64,000 nt of DNA, taken from positions 23,676 to 87,675 of the forward strand of contig NZ_JAUSUD010000023.1 in the NCBI RefSeq assembly GCF_030813355.1, read 5' to 3'. The position numbers were made by a program, and so were the translations under genes. The stretch comes from Metabacillus malikii. GTDB taxonomy: Bacteria > Bacillota > Bacilli > Bacillales > Bacillaceae. The notes below the pieces were generated by a model. That model did not search any database and had not been told where the DNA came from. It worked only from the letters and a program-made list of their open reading frames with translations. Positions within the stretch are counted from its first letter, which is position 1. Every line of letters begins with the position of its first letter. Below, piece after piece: positions 34,158 to 44,051 of this stretch.

Positions 34158-35681
34158 TTATTCGGTATTTAACCCATCTTCACTGTCTCTCCCTGAAGCA
34201 GGATTGTATTTTTTTATACTTAACGGTCTTAAATACCATGGACGTTTTTCTGTATGTTCATAATCAGGCCTAATAAAGGAACTAGCCACGCCACCGCGTC
34301 GATATGGATAAAGCGGAAGCATATATGGAACTCCTAATGATTTCAGACGTGCTAAATGGGCAATTAAGATGATTAACCCTACATAAATCCCTAAACCACC
34401 CCATATTGCAGCTAGTACGATAAACGGGTACCTTAATAATCGTACGGCATTTGACATTTTATAAATCGGGGTTGTAAAGGAAGACAATGCAGCAAGTGCC
34501 ACGATAATTAAAAGAATATTACTCGTCAGTGCCGCTTCTACTGTTGCTTGTCCTATAACGATACCGCCAACAATCCCAAGAGTTTGACCAATTTTGGTTG
34601 GCAATCTTCCCCCGGCTTCCCTCAATAGGTCAATGGTAATTTCTAAAAATAGCACCTCGAAAACAGGTGGAAACGGTACATTTGCCCGAGAAAAGATTAT
34701 TGGTCCTAATAGGTCCTTCGGTACAACTTCATAATGAAACGTTAAAATCGCGACGTAAAAGGAAGTAGCAAAGATGGAAAACAAAATGCCAAAGACCCTA
34801 ATTAATTTGAAAAATGATGCAATTACTGTCGGAAGGTAAAAGTCCTCCGGGTTTGAAAAAAACTCCATTAGTGATACAGGACCAATGACTGCATAGGAGG
34901 ATTTGTCACTGATCAACACAACCTGACCTTGCACAAGTGCTCCTACAGTCCGGTCGACTCGTTCTGTTGTGATGTATAAAGGAAACGGTGTTCTACTATG
35001 GTCTGAAATCAATAGCTCTAAATGTGTGTTGTCAAAATTGACATCAATATCAAGGTCATCTAGTCGCTGTTTCACGGTGTTCGTGTATTGCGGATTTGTA
35101 ATGCCATCTAAATAGGCAAGCACTACTTTTGTCTGCGACCTTGAACCGACAATGACCTCTTCAAAAATTAAATCTGTAGAATTCAAATGGTCTCTGATTA
35201 AATGAAGGTTTGTAGACAGGTCCTCAATAAACCCAACTTTCGGTCCTAGTACATTAAATTCGTTTTGTGTATCATTCGTTTCCCGTTGTCCTAGTCGGGA
35301 ATAATTGATATCAACGAGGGCAAATTCGTCTTTTTTTTCTTTAAAATAGATGAGAATTTCCCCGTTATGGAGTGCTTTTTCTACATCTGCTGGTTTCGTT
35401 TTGATTTTGATTCCTTCGATTGGAATGATGTTTTTTATATCTGAGAGCTCATTTATCGAGGACGCATTTTCTTTTACATACGGTAAGACCGACTTTTGAA
35501 GGACGCTTGAATCGACTAATGTTTTATAAAAGCTGATTTGCAAGGCTTGATTAAGTTCTGATGGTGTGATCGTTGTGAAATCACTTGACTTTTCTGACTT
35601 GTCAAACACTTCTTTTATCGTTTTTTCTTTTGTTTCGTAGCCTTTTTTCGGCTGTCGTTTGGAACGCTTCTTTCTTAACAT
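34158..35681 (-). CDS. spore germination protein, GerA type
   Basis: 507 residues. A large N-terminal hydrophilic domain (about 1-250, including TDLIFEEVIVGSRSQTKVVL and VQGQVVLISDKSSYAVIGPV) is followed by five or six helices with the conserved PFPPVFEVLFLEITIDLLRE, AGGRLPTKIGQTLGIVGG and a C-terminal SLGVPYMLPLYPYRRGG. This is the receptor A subunit. A basic start, RKKRSKRQPKKG, is common. A sigma-G promoter should precede it, but I found no convincing one. The ATG at 35681 follows AGGTGAAACC. Confidence 0.94.
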   Translation of the reverse strand: MLRKKRSKRQPKKGYETKEKTIKEVFDKSEKSSDFTTITPSELNQALQISFYKTLVDSSVLQKSVLPYVKENASSINELSDIKNIIPIEGIKIKTKPADVEKALHNGEILIYFKEKKDEFALVDINYSRLGQRETNDTQNEFNVLGPKVGFIEDLSTNLHLIRDHLNSTDLIFEEVIVGSRSQTKVVLAYLDGITNPQYTNTVKQRLDDLDIDVNFDNTHLELLISDHSRTPFPLYITTERVDRTVGALVQGQVVLISDKSSYAVIGPVSLMEFFSNPEDFYLPTVIASFFKLIRVFGILFSIFATSFYVAILTFHYEVVPKDLLGPIIFSRANVPFPPVFEVLFLEITIDLLREAGGRLPTKIGQTLGIVGGIVIGQATVEAALTSNILLIIVALAALSSFTTPIYKMSNAVRLLRYPFIVLAAIWGGLGIYVGLIILIAHLARLKSLGVPYMLPLYPYRRGGVASSFIRPDYEHTEKRPWYLRPLSIKKYNPASGRDSEDGLNTE

Positions 35682-35851
35682 GGTTTCACCTAGTCCTGAC
35701 CTTAATATTCATGGGTATAGATAGTATTTATTTACAGGATTGGAATTATGCTAAAAACTTTTTGGGGAAGCTTGATATTTGACGACATAATAGTTGTAAT
35801 ATTTTAGGGGTTGTGAAAAGTTCTTGTTATTAAAATTGTTTGATAAGAAAA

Positions 35852-35878
35852 AGCGATCCTTCGTGGAGTAGGATCGCT
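35852..35878. repeat. hairpin AGCGATCCT/AGGATCGCT
   Basis: A perfect 9-bp stem with a nine-base loop. It starts with AAAAAGCGAT, as in family A, but continues CCT rather than ACC. It lies in the 349-base gap between the ger operon and the second DUF3231 gene and may terminate the latter. Nothing else was seen in that gap except the family B copy at its edge. Confidence 0.65.
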
Positions 35879-36030
35879 AATCTTATTAAATATGTACATG
35901 TTATGTTCTCCTATTACCTAGGATAAACGACTTGGTCGATTGAGATGGTGATAATGAAGGGTTCCTTGTTTCACCATTGTTATCTTTTACTCTGGCTTGT
36001 GTAATGGCCTGACTACATTTTTCGATTGAT

Positions 36031-37089
36031 CTAGGAAGCAGAGGAACCGTCCCCCTGCTTCCCCGCTAAGCTTTGGCGGTCTTCTGCTAGTGGGGGTTGT
36101 TCGAGCCAGCCGTTTTTGATTAGTAGTTCTGCGCCGTCCTCGACGTAGAGGCAGACTTCGGCGATGAATTTTGTGTAATCTGCCGCGATGTCTCTTCTTT
36201 GGGAGACGGATAAGCCTGCTCCATAATAGCCGATGGCCGCTGAGACCAGTGTGACGATATGATAGAGCATTAATTTTTCTGAGTATGGAGATACCGTTGA
36301 ATTCGTTACTTCAGATATCCATGATTTCGGCGTAGACAATTCTTCATTTGTTAATGTATTGTTAAAGGCAGTAAAATGCTTTTGGCAAATTTTCTTTCCT
36401 CTTTCGAAATATTTTTGAATTTCTTTTGTTTGGGAAACTTGAGCAAATCCTAATTCTAATACAATTTTTGAAATGTCCTTTTTCATATTAAAATGCATGC
36501 CACTAATTTCGATGACGCTTAATGGGCGTTTTTTTCCAAACCAGCCTGCTAAATATTGTTGGTTCTCCACGAAATCAATTTCGCTTGGTGGATTCACCCT
36601 TGATGGCTTACTGTAAAGCCCTTTGTTAAGCATGACATTTATGATTCGTTTATGTAGCTCCATTGTTTCCTTATTGCATGTGATAAAGTAATCGATTTGG
36701 TCTTCTCTACAGGAGGTTGCAACGGCACCTGCATAGCCCGTTAATCCGAGTAGCGTCATGACGTGCATATAATTCATCATGAACGCGTCAGTGAATAAAG
36801 GTGGGGCACTTATATTTATGTCTTCCTCTACAGTAAAACCCTTAGGTATAGGATATTGACTTTCGTGAAAAAACTCTTTGATTTTTTCAATATGTGATTT
36901 TGCAAGTTTAAGGGCAAATTGTAATACGTCTTTTATATCCTGGTCCTTTGCATGTTCAATTGAATGGGTAAGAATACATATTGAGATCGAATCGTTCATG
37001 TATTGAGTCCATAGATTTGCGATTTCTGCTGATGTTAAATCAACAGGATGGCTAATATTTTCCACAAAAGAACCTCCTATAGCTATCAT
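36031..37089 (-). CDS. DUF3231-family protein, paralogue 2, with repeat-encoded tail
   Basis: 352 residues with the same two-bundle layout as the protein at 27700 (KRPLSVIEISGMHFNMKKDI; KLMLYHIVTLVSAAIGYYGA; ending LEQPPLAEDRQ). The family normally ends near there; the additional SLAGKQGDGSSAS comes from a family B repeat at 36034-36062, whose flanking TA supplies the stop. ATG 37089 or the later ISHPVDLTSAEIANLW start (GTG/TTG) is possible; the first ten residues look like an extension. The function is unknown, probably sporulation related. Confidence 0.85.
   Translation of the reverse strand: MIAIGGSFVENISHPVDLTSAEIANLWTQYMNDSISICILTHSIEHAKDQDIKDVLQFALKLAKSHIEKIKEFFHESQYPIPKGFTVEEDINISAPPLFTDAFMMNYMHVMTLLGLTGYAGAVATSCREDQIDYFITCNKETMELHKRIINVMLNKGLYSKPSRVNPPSEIDFVENQQYLAGWFGKKRPLSVIEISGMHFNMKKDISKIVLELGFAQVSQTKEIQKYFERGKKICQKHFTAFNNTLTNEELSTPKSWISEVTNSTVSPYSEKLMLYHIVTLVSAAIGYYGAGLSVSQRRDIAADYTKFIAEVCLYVEDGAELLIKNGWLEQPPLAEDRQSLAGKQGDGSSAS
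36034..36062. repeat. family B palindromic repeat within a DUF3231 gene end
   Basis: GGAAGCAGAGGAACCGTCCC then CCTGCTTCC. On the minus strand it reads KQGDGSSAS, followed at once by TAG. Confidence 0.85.
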
Positions 37090-37183
37090 TCGATACTGTT
37101 ATTCGCTATAGACTATGTTTCCCAGACAAGAGAATAATATGAAAAAAATTATGAGGTTGATAGGGGCTCATATTGTTTTCGCA

Positions 37184-37214
37184 CAAAAAAAACAGACTGC
37201 TGGAATGAGTCTGT
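37184..37214 (-). terminator. terminator downstream of the Abi-type gene
   Basis: ACAGACT and AGTCTGT flank a nine-base loop; on the minus strand eight T follow. It lies about 200 bases beyond the Abi-type stop. Confidence 0.7.
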
Positions 37215-37293
37215 TGAGAAAACATTTGAGGTGTTCCTTTGTTAACAATAATATACTATGCAGAATTCAAGTAATACGTCACGAGTAATTTGG

Positions 37294-37351
37294 AGTACAA
37301 GGAGTAAAATCGTGGAAGCAAAGTGTCGGTGAGCAAAGTACTCCTTGTACT
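37294..37351. repeat. 13-bp inverted repeat with 32-base spacer
   Basis: AGTACAAGGAGTA (37294-37306) and TACTCCTTGTACT (37339-37351) are perfect inverted copies. The interior contains GGAAGCAAAGTGTCGGTGAGC. It sits just downstream of the Abi-type gene. Nothing else was recognised in this 330-base gap apart from the terminator at 37184. Confidence 0.7.
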
Positions 37352-37416
37352 TACCATCTAAAATGTACAAAAGGAAAAAGTTTTATCCAGAAAAAACAAC
37401 ATTTTTGATGATGAGT

Positions 37417-38319
37417 TTATTTTTGTCTATAAATCGTTTCTAAAAGTTCCTGCCAATTTGGAGGAAAGCCGATATGAGCAAAGTCGATAGTATCTTCGTA
37501 CTCAGATATAAGCGCATCTAAATCCGTGATGAACCTGCGCCCTTCTGTCTTTGTCAGCAACCGTTCAATTATGTAAATCGCAGCAAAAATACGCTTATTA
37601 CTTAGTTGCGACGCTTCCTCTTTGAAAAGCTTTGGTTTAAAGGTTAGGTACTTATTATAAAGACGGCCGTAATGAGCGCAGATGTTCCGAACATTTGATA
37701 ACGTTTGCAGCCAGCTTTCGATATATTTATATGGGACATTGTAATATGTTCTTGCGATGTGTTTTTTTAAGTCTTCATGTAAATTGCGATAAAATTTTGA
37801 AAGAAATCCGAATGACGTTACCTCGATGGCGACCCATATTGGAAACACACCGCCATATTTTTGGAAGTGATGCTCAATAAATAGCTCACTTTTGCGACTT
37901 TTTTTAATCAATGCATCGAGCTCTCGTAAAGATTGGCGATGATAGGTTTCATTTTGAAAGCACTCTTTCTCCCGGTACCCAGTCGGACCGATTTTGTGTG
38001 CGGTTTCATAAGAGATGTGTGTACGAAATGCGATTTCAATTGTCTCAAGCGCTCCTAAAAGTAATAAGCGCAGTCGTCTATCAAACTCATAAAGAGATAA
38101 CATGTTATGAAATGAAGCACCGTTTGCGTATTCATCTTTATTATGTGGATTTTTTAGCGTAAGTCCATAGGCAGAGAAACGATAATAATTAACACGTTGC
38201 AATATATTTTCAGCATTTTCTGAATTTTCAACGTGCAGCTTTCTACGTTTATACAATTCGACTTGTTCTTTAAACGTCGTCGGTGGTTTCATTTTCGGGG
38301 TGTTTTTTTCCAGGGTCAA
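37417..38319 (-). CDS. Abi_2 (AbiD/F-like) HEPN-domain protein
   Basis: 300 residues. LQRVNYYRFSAYGLTLKNPH and LYEFDRRLRLLLLGALETIE are standard Abi_2 blocks; RNICAHYGRLYN near residue 220 is the R-x4-H HEPN active-site motif of an RNase. Relatives (AbiD, AbiF) abort phage infection and often work with a small RNA or antitoxin. The start is ATG 38319. A 7-bp stem (ACCCACC/GGTGGGT) lies 25 bases before it. The gene is complete and appears intact. Confidence 0.88.
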   Translation of the reverse strand: MTLEKNTPKMKPPTTFKEQVELYKRRKLHVENSENAENILQRVNYYRFSAYGLTLKNPHNKDEYANGASFHNMLSLYEFDRRLRLLLLGALETIEIAFRTHISYETAHKIGPTGYREKECFQNETYHRQSLRELDALIKKSRKSELFIEHHFQKYGGVFPIWVAIEVTSFGFLSKFYRNLHEDLKKHIARTYYNVPYKYIESWLQTLSNVRNICAHYGRLYNKYLTFKPKLFKEEASQLSNKRIFAAIYIIERLLTKTEGRRFITDLDALISEYEDTIDFAHIGFPPNWQELLETIYRQK

Positions 38320-38344
38320 TTTACATTATCTCCTTGAAAAACAA

Positions 38345-38386
38345 AATGACCCACCTTGGTCCGCATTGTGAAGAGGCGTGGTGGGT
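38345..38386 (-). terminator. hairpin upstream of the Abi-type gene
   Basis: ACCCACC and GGTGGGT with a 24-base inner part; on the minus strand it is followed by CATTTTGTTTTTC. It could terminate the small membrane gene at 38527, or be the structured RNA that Abi_2 proteins sometimes require. Confidence 0.5.
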
Positions 38387-38526
38387 TCTGTTACTATTAT
38401 TATAGGTAAATTGGTTATAAGTGTCAATAGGTTGGCGGGAATTTATTGAGTTTCATTTGTGTTTTTACTAGAGGGGTGAATGCAGTCAAATATATCCTGT
38501 TTCTACCTTACAAATTTGGAGCCCTA

Positions 38527-38727
38527 TCATAGTTTAGAGATGATTTTTTTTGCAGCAAAATAAACAGGCATAAAGATGATGATGAATAGGCCCATATCGA
38601 TTAAAAGTGATGTGAAGTTAAATTTGTCACTAAATACATTGTATGTAAAGCCAATAAGCGTCGTTAGCGCTTCGTAAATAAGTACTGTTACTAATATACT
38701 AATTAATCCTACCAAAAAGTCCTTCAA
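38527..38727 (-). CDS. 66-aa two-helix membrane protein
   Basis: Two hydrophobic helices (about 5-26 and 41-58), ending FAAKKIISKL. A weak GGGGG site precedes ATG 38727. The family is unrecognised. The gene has no obvious link with either neighbour. Confidence 0.55.
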   Translation of the reverse strand: MKDFLVGLISILVTVLIYEALTTLIGFTYNVFSDKFNFTSLLIDMGLFIIIFMPVYFAAKKIISKL

Positions 38728-38777
38728 ATTATGGCCCCCTAGATTCTCATAGATATGATAGAGCGATTAGACTTCGA

Positions 38778-39446
38778 TTATTGTTCATTTAAATTCGTTA
38801 TAATTTGTGGCAGTTCTCCTAATTGTTGAATTGTGTAATCCGCTTGAACATTGTCCCACTGCAAATCCTTTTTCCATATGCCTGTTATGCCGACGTGTTG
38901 TGCAGCGTAGACATCATTTTCCGGGTGGTCCCCTACAAAAATGGTTTGACTCGATGACACGTTTAGCTTTTTTAACGCTCGGTTGAAAATTTTAGGGTTT
39001 GGTTTTTTGATGCCTTCCCATTCAGAGATGAGGATGACATTAAAATATTCAGCTATGCCGAGAGCTTTTATATTATCGAGTTGGAATTGTCCGAAGCCGT
39101 TCGAAATTATGCCTAATAGGATATTACGACTTTTTAATCTTTCCAACATTTGAATGAGGCCGTCATACGGAACACAGTGATGCTTAAACTCATGGAGGTA
39201 ATCTTTTAAAAGAGCTTCCCAAGTCAGCCCGGTGATTTGACATTCACGTGTTAATTGCTGGTATACTTTGTCTTTCCATACATAGCCACGTTTGTCTAGC
39301 TCAATAAATCTTGCCACGTATGTTTCTTTTGGGACGTGGCCTACCCATTGATGCAGTCGGTCGTATTGGTTCGTTATGAATTTCTTTACTGACTCATCCC
39401 GGTTGAGCAGCGTTCCGTCGAAATCAAATAGGATAGCATTGATCAT
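38778..39446 (-). CDS. HAD-superfamily hydrolase
   Basis: 222 residues from ATG 39446, preceded by AAGGAG at eight bases; the longer frame adds 22 unneeded residues. Motif I is DFDGTLLNRDES, motif II is IISNGFG, motif III contains KKPNPKIFNRALKKL, and motif IV is GDHPENDVYAA. The cap domain between motifs I and II is alpha-helical (subclass I), like YjjG/phosphoglycolate-type phosphatases. It likely dephosphorylates a small metabolite. Confidence 0.93.
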   Translation of the reverse strand: MINAILFDFDGTLLNRDESVKKFITNQYDRLHQWVGHVPKETYVARFIELDKRGYVWKDKVYQQLTRECQITGLTWEALLKDYLHEFKHHCVPYDGLIQMLERLKSRNILLGIISNGFGQFQLDNIKALGIAEYFNVILISEWEGIKKPNPKIFNRALKKLNVSSSQTIFVGDHPENDVYAAQHVGITGIWKKDLQWDNVQADYTIQQLGELPQIITNLNEQ

Positions 39447-39643
39447 TTTTTTCGCTCCTTGATTAGCTTGAATACCATGTTTTCGTTTTGATGTGCACCC
39501 TTTTTTCTTCAAAAATCACCTTGGTTAGGTGTCTGTTTAATAAATTTTACGCATGTGTTATTTAGATATCAACATTATTTTAGGAAGAAATTGGTTGTCT
39601 TGATGTGGATACATATTGATAGAAAGGCTTTAAAATATGTATT

Positions 39644-40303
39644 TTAGGAAGCAGAACCGTCCCCCTGCTTCCGTTGTTGCTTCTGTTGGTACATTTTTTG
39701 GTCGGCGTTTGTGATTATGTCGTCGATGTTTTTGGCGTCATCCGGGTAGATGGTGGCACCGATTGAGATGCCAACTTCGAATGCCTTTTTCCTAGAGTAT
39801 GCTTTTATCTCTGTATGAATATTTTGCAGGAGTGTGGGTAGTTCTGATTCTTCTTTGTAGTGGCCGAGGATGAGAAACTCATCTCCTCCCCAGCGTGCTA
39901 CGATATCTTGTTTTTTCGTCGCATGTTTTAGGATGGTGGCGATGTTTGTTAATACTTCATCGCCAGTTTGATGACCGTATTTGTCGTTTATTTCTTTGAA
40001 GTTATCACAATCGATGATTAGTAAAAATAGGTTTGAATTCTTTCGATCGGATAGCAATAAATACCTACTAAACTTTTTCATAACATACCTTCGATTGTAA
40101 AGACCTGTTAAAATATCATTTTCCGAATAGTACTTTGATTTATCAAACTGTTTTCCAGACCAGTAAGCTAGCGCCATTAACAATGGATATCCAAGTAAAT
40201 CTACCAAATCAAGGGTTCCATCACGATAATAATAATAAATCGAATAGAGAGTATGTACTGATAGAATGGCGCTTACTGCAAAAATTCGTCCTGTATACTT
40301 CAT
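39644..40303 (-). CDS. membrane-anchored diguanylate cyclase, with repeat-encoded tail
   Basis: 219 residues: two transmembrane helices in the first 50, then a GGDEF domain. NDILTGLYNRRYV opens the domain and RWGGDEFLI (GGDEF at 139-143) is the active site. The inhibitory-site position reads KKQD instead of RxxD, so product inhibition is probably absent. The end, DQKMYQQK, is the natural finish; QRKQGDGSAS is added by a family B repeat. It makes cyclic di-GMP at the membrane. The ATG at 40303 has no partner gene. Confidence 0.92.
   Translation of the reverse strand: MKYTGRIFAVSAILSVHTLYSIYYYYRDGTLDLVDLLGYPLLMALAYWSGKQFDKSKYYSENDILTGLYNRRYVMKKFSRYLLLSDRKNSNLFLLIIDCDNFKEINDKYGHQTGDEVLTNIATILKHATKKQDIVARWGGDEFLILGHYKEESELPTLLQNIHTEIKAYSRKKAFEVGISIGATIYPDDAKNIDDIITNADQKMYQQKQQRKQGDGSAS
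39647..39672. repeat. family B repeat at the end of the GGDEF gene
   Basis: GGAAGCAGAACCGTCCCCCT then GCTTCC: a short form lacking three bases of the loop, so the tail reads GDGSAS instead of GDGSSAS; the frame is kept. Confidence 0.85.
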
Positions 40304-40504
40304 GTTGGTTCACGTCCTGTATGTCTAATAAGTTGTGGGTAATTAGAACTAATTATAACATATGGGATGAAAGTTTTATAGAATATTATAATGATTTTAT
40401 TTGAAATTTTTAATTAGGAGTTGTTTTTGGCTCTGCTTCGGAAACATGATACTTATCAAGGAAATGTTGTTAGTCACGGAATTTTTTCGAATGAAAAACT
40501 TAAT

Positions 40505-40539
40505 AAAAAGGAGAACCTATACCCCCTGCTAGATTCTCC
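40505..40539 (-). terminator. terminator of the 214-aa membrane gene
   Basis: GGAGAA and TTCTCC frame an 18-base inner part; on the minus strand TTTTTATT follows. Confidence 0.65.
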
Positions 40540-40544
40540 AATCA

Positions 40545-41189
40545 TTAATTATATTCATCATAATGACGCTGTGAAATGACTCCCAACTCTAATGCACGGT
40601 CTGGATGGACAAGGAACGCAGGACTTATTGCATAGAAACAGTAACTAAGAAGATAAATGAATCCGAAAAAGTAAACTGCGTCTGTACTTGTTACTAATGT
40701 AACGTGTAAAATAATCGTTCCGACAATTCCTAGGATTAATATTCCTAAAATGTAATACAAAATAAAGGGATTGGGTTCATTATCTCCCTTAGTACTCTTT
40801 CCATTTAGTCCAAGGATAAGTTTTTCCCGGTTGATAAAGCCGACCATAAATGTACCAAGATGAAATAAAATCGTTAGCCACCCTACCCAGTGACCCCAGA
40901 TAAAACTAAAGAGCGGGACAGCTCCATATACTGACCACATCGTCAACATGACAAACACATTAATACTATTCAGATAAACACCACTGTACCCGTACTTTAG
41001 CCATAGGATATATAGTAAAAGAAAGACGAAAGGTAACGTTAATAGATTACCAAGGAAAATTTTTAAACTTTCTGTCACAGCACCCATAAGTGGCGCAATA
41101 ATGATGCAAAAAAGAGCTACGTATACTATATTCGTATCTAAAATCGGTATTCTACCTTTTCTCAACTGAATTCCCCCTCTGACCTTCAC
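40545..41189 (-). CDS. hypothetical polytopic membrane protein
   Basis: About 205-214 residues with six helices. Tryptophan-rich loops appear in the middle (LWLKYGYSGVYLNSINVFVM; FSFIWGHWVGWLTILFHLG), and the C-terminus is hydrophilic (HPDRALELGVISQRHYDEYN). The ATG may be at 41189 or at a later codon near QLRKGRIPIL, since GAGGGGGAATTCAG precedes the latter. The family is unknown. Confidence 0.6.
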   Translation of the reverse strand: MKVRGGIQLRKGRIPILDTNIVYVALFCIIIAPLMGAVTESLKIFLGNLLTLPFVFLLLYILWLKYGYSGVYLNSINVFVMLTMWSVYGAVPLFSFIWGHWVGWLTILFHLGTFMVGFINREKLILGLNGKSTKGDNEPNPFILYYILGILILGIVGTIILHVTLVTSTDAVYFFGFIYLLSYCFYAISPAFLVHPDRALELGVISQRHYDEYN

Positions 41190-41286
41190 TATAATTTGTT
41201 AAATAGTACCTCATATGGAAATTTCCTAATTGAGTATACGATCATTCTATGAATTCAGTTTCAAATAATAGAATAAATAGTAAAAA

Positions 41287-41315
41287 GGAAGCAGAGGGAC
41301 GGTTCTTCTGCTTCC
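41287..41315. repeat. family B palindromic repeat, inverted orientation
   Basis: GGAAGCAGAGGGACGGTTCT then TCTGCTTCC: the loop reads GGACGGTTC, the reverse complement of GAACCGTCC. It is the only clear copy in this orientation. It stands alone between genes. Confidence 0.8.
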
Positions 41316-41452
41316 TAAAAGTTTAGCTACATTATCTCGTTTACATCCAACTCAATCTATTTACCCCTTTAATCTTCTAAAGATGTCTGACTAATAAAGA
41401 ACTTACATCTGTTCGTTTATATTGATTCCATGTGGTTGTTGTTTTTATGTTA

Positions 41453-41480
41453 GGAAGCAAGAGAACCGTCCCCGTGCTTC
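41453..41480. repeat. family B repeat, intergenic
   Basis: GGAAGCAAGAGAACCGTCCC then CGTGCTTC. It is one of two copies 77 bases apart next to the PaaX-type gene. Confidence 0.75.
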
Positions 41481-41515
41481 TTGCATGCTTCTTGTCGAGA
41501 AATCTCAAATGGCTG

Positions 41516-42313
41516 TTATTTTTTTGTTAGGAAGCAACAGAACCGTCCCCACGCTTCCTGGGTGCGGGTTAGTTCGGATAGGATTTTGGTTCCGGTCCAG
41601 CTTCCGGGTAGGAATTCTGGTGGAAGCATTGGGTCTATGTCTAGTAGTTCATTTATCATTTTTTCGATTTCTAGGTAGTAGGCAGTTATGGTTAATTCAT
41701 CTGGTGCTTCGGTTTGTATCAGCTTATCAACGACTGGCTTTAGTTCGGTTTTGAATTGTTCGAAACGTTGCTGATATTTAGTGTTTATCTCTTCGATTTT
41801 CCAAATTTCTGATGCTTTATTTGCGCCCTTTTCCCCATCGGTTGAAATGTTGTTTAGCAGAAATTCTTGACTTGTAAGAATCGTTACAAAGTCTTCAATT
41901 TCAAGTGTATCAATCACATTCATCACTTCACTCGTTACATCCCAAGGGTAAATATAGACACCTTTATTTAGCTGTCCAAAACCTAACTGTATTAATTTCC
42001 TTCTAAAGATATCTCTTTTTTTTCTTAACGTTTCTGGTATTTCCATCAATACGATATACCATTTCCCATTCCAATGCTTGCTATAAAAGTCTCTTCTGAC
42101 ATTGTATGAAGCAAGAACTTCCTCCCCTAGTGGAGTGATCCGATATACGGAACGATTTATCGAGATTATGTAATTTTGTTTTTTTAACTTTGATAAGCCA
42201 TTACGTACAATTTGTGGTGTATTTCCCATTCGCTCGAATATTTTAATCAGCTTATTACTGTCGATTTCTTCTACTTTCGAGAGTAGAAATAGCAATTGCT
42301 TTTCAAGAGTCAC
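41516..42313 (-). CDS. PaaX-family transcriptional regulator
   Basis: About 265 residues from GTG 42313 (GAGG eight bases before). An N-terminal winged helix ends in SKLKKQNYIISINRSVYRIT; a central Cas2-like domain has HWNGKWYIVLMEIPETLRKK; the C-terminal PaaX_C part includes PMLPPEFLPGSWTG, the usual finish. The added QEAWGRFCCFLTKK is encoded by a family B repeat read in a different frame. PaaX proteins repress phenylacetate or related catabolism; here the divergent gene is a pyruvate dehydrogenase E1-alpha homologue, a likely target. Confidence 0.85.
   Translation of the reverse strand: MTLEKQLLFLLSKVEEIDSNKLIKIFERMGNTPQIVRNGLSKLKKQNYIISINRSVYRITPLGEEVLASYNVRRDFYSKHWNGKWYIVLMEIPETLRKKRDIFRRKLIQLGFGQLNKGVYIYPWDVTSEVMNVIDTLEIEDFVTILTSQEFLLNNISTDGEKGANKASEIWKIEEINTKYQQRFEQFKTELKPVVDKLIQTEAPDELTITAYYLEIEKMINELLDIDPMLPPEFLPGSWTGTKILSELTRTQEAWGRFCCFLTKK
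41530..41558. repeat. family B repeat overlapping the PaaX gene end
   Basis: GGAAGCAACAGAACCGTCCC then CACGCTTCC. The reading frame here gives EAWGRFCCF rather than the GDGS tail. Confidence 0.75.
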
Positions 42314-42467
42314 AGCACTCACCTCTATGTTAATGATAAAGATTGTCCTTAGATTTTCAACTACTTTTTATCGGGTAAGACACTAGCTTTAAGAAACTAT
42401 TGATTGACAATATTATCCTCCACAAATATAATATTTTTATACACGTTCGTATATAATTTAATTATAA

Positions 42468-43517
<1,050 letters not shown>

Positions 43518-43593
43518 GTAGAGGTTTTTTTGTTAATTAATATGACTAGTGAAAGATTGTATATGTAAGTGAGTATACGGAGCGAATATTTTT

Positions 43594-43630
43594 ATAGGAA
43601 CCCTACTATTATCAAGGTTCCTATTTTACT
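43594..43630 (+). terminator. terminator of the E1-alpha gene
   Basis: ATAGGAACC and GGTTCCTAT, 13-base loop, TTTT tail. It could work both ways, between convergent genes. Confidence 0.8.
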
Positions 43631-43660
43631 ATGTTTGCATTTTATTATGTATCATAGGGG

Positions 43661-43996
43661 CTAGTCATTTAATGTTTCAATTTTAGTAGCTTTAGCTTGC
43701 TCAGGATATGATGCAAGGATATTACCATCAATCCATACCCTTACTTCATCCCCTTTTGACCATTCATCGGTTTTCTTTACATCAAGAGAAATTAGAGGCA
43801 TGCCTTTTTCCTCATCTAATATTTGTGAAATTGATTTGTCTTTAATTTCTTCATACTTTTCTTGGGGAAGGTTTTTCGAGAGTAAGACTTCATTTTCTGT
43901 GACTTCTAGGATAATTCCTCTCATGTCCTCCTTGCCACACGCTACGAGAGAGCTAGATATGATAACCATTAGGGTAATAAAGAGTATCTTTTTCAT
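43661..43996 (-). CDS. DUF3221-like lipoprotein
   Basis: 111 residues. Signal peptide with lipobox SLVAC (Cys20), then DMRGIILEVTENEVLLSKN and WSKGDEVRVWIDGNILASYP, the YobA/DUF3221 beta-barrel pattern. It should be anchored outside the membrane. ATG 43996 follows GGAGGTG. The role is unknown. Confidence 0.82.
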   Translation of the reverse strand: MKKILFITLMVIISSSLVACGKEDMRGIILEVTENEVLLSKNLPQEKYEEIKDKSISQILDEEKGMPLISLDVKKTDEWSKGDEVRVWIDGNILASYPEQAKATKIETLND

Positions 43997-44051
43997 TTAA
44001 ACACACCTCCTCTTTAAAAAAGTAGACGAATTCTATTCTTGTAGGTTACAT

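Noticed and set aside
35682..35830. Sigma-G promoter before the ger operon
   Set aside because: GTAAATA and CATGAATA are too far from consensus to be reported.
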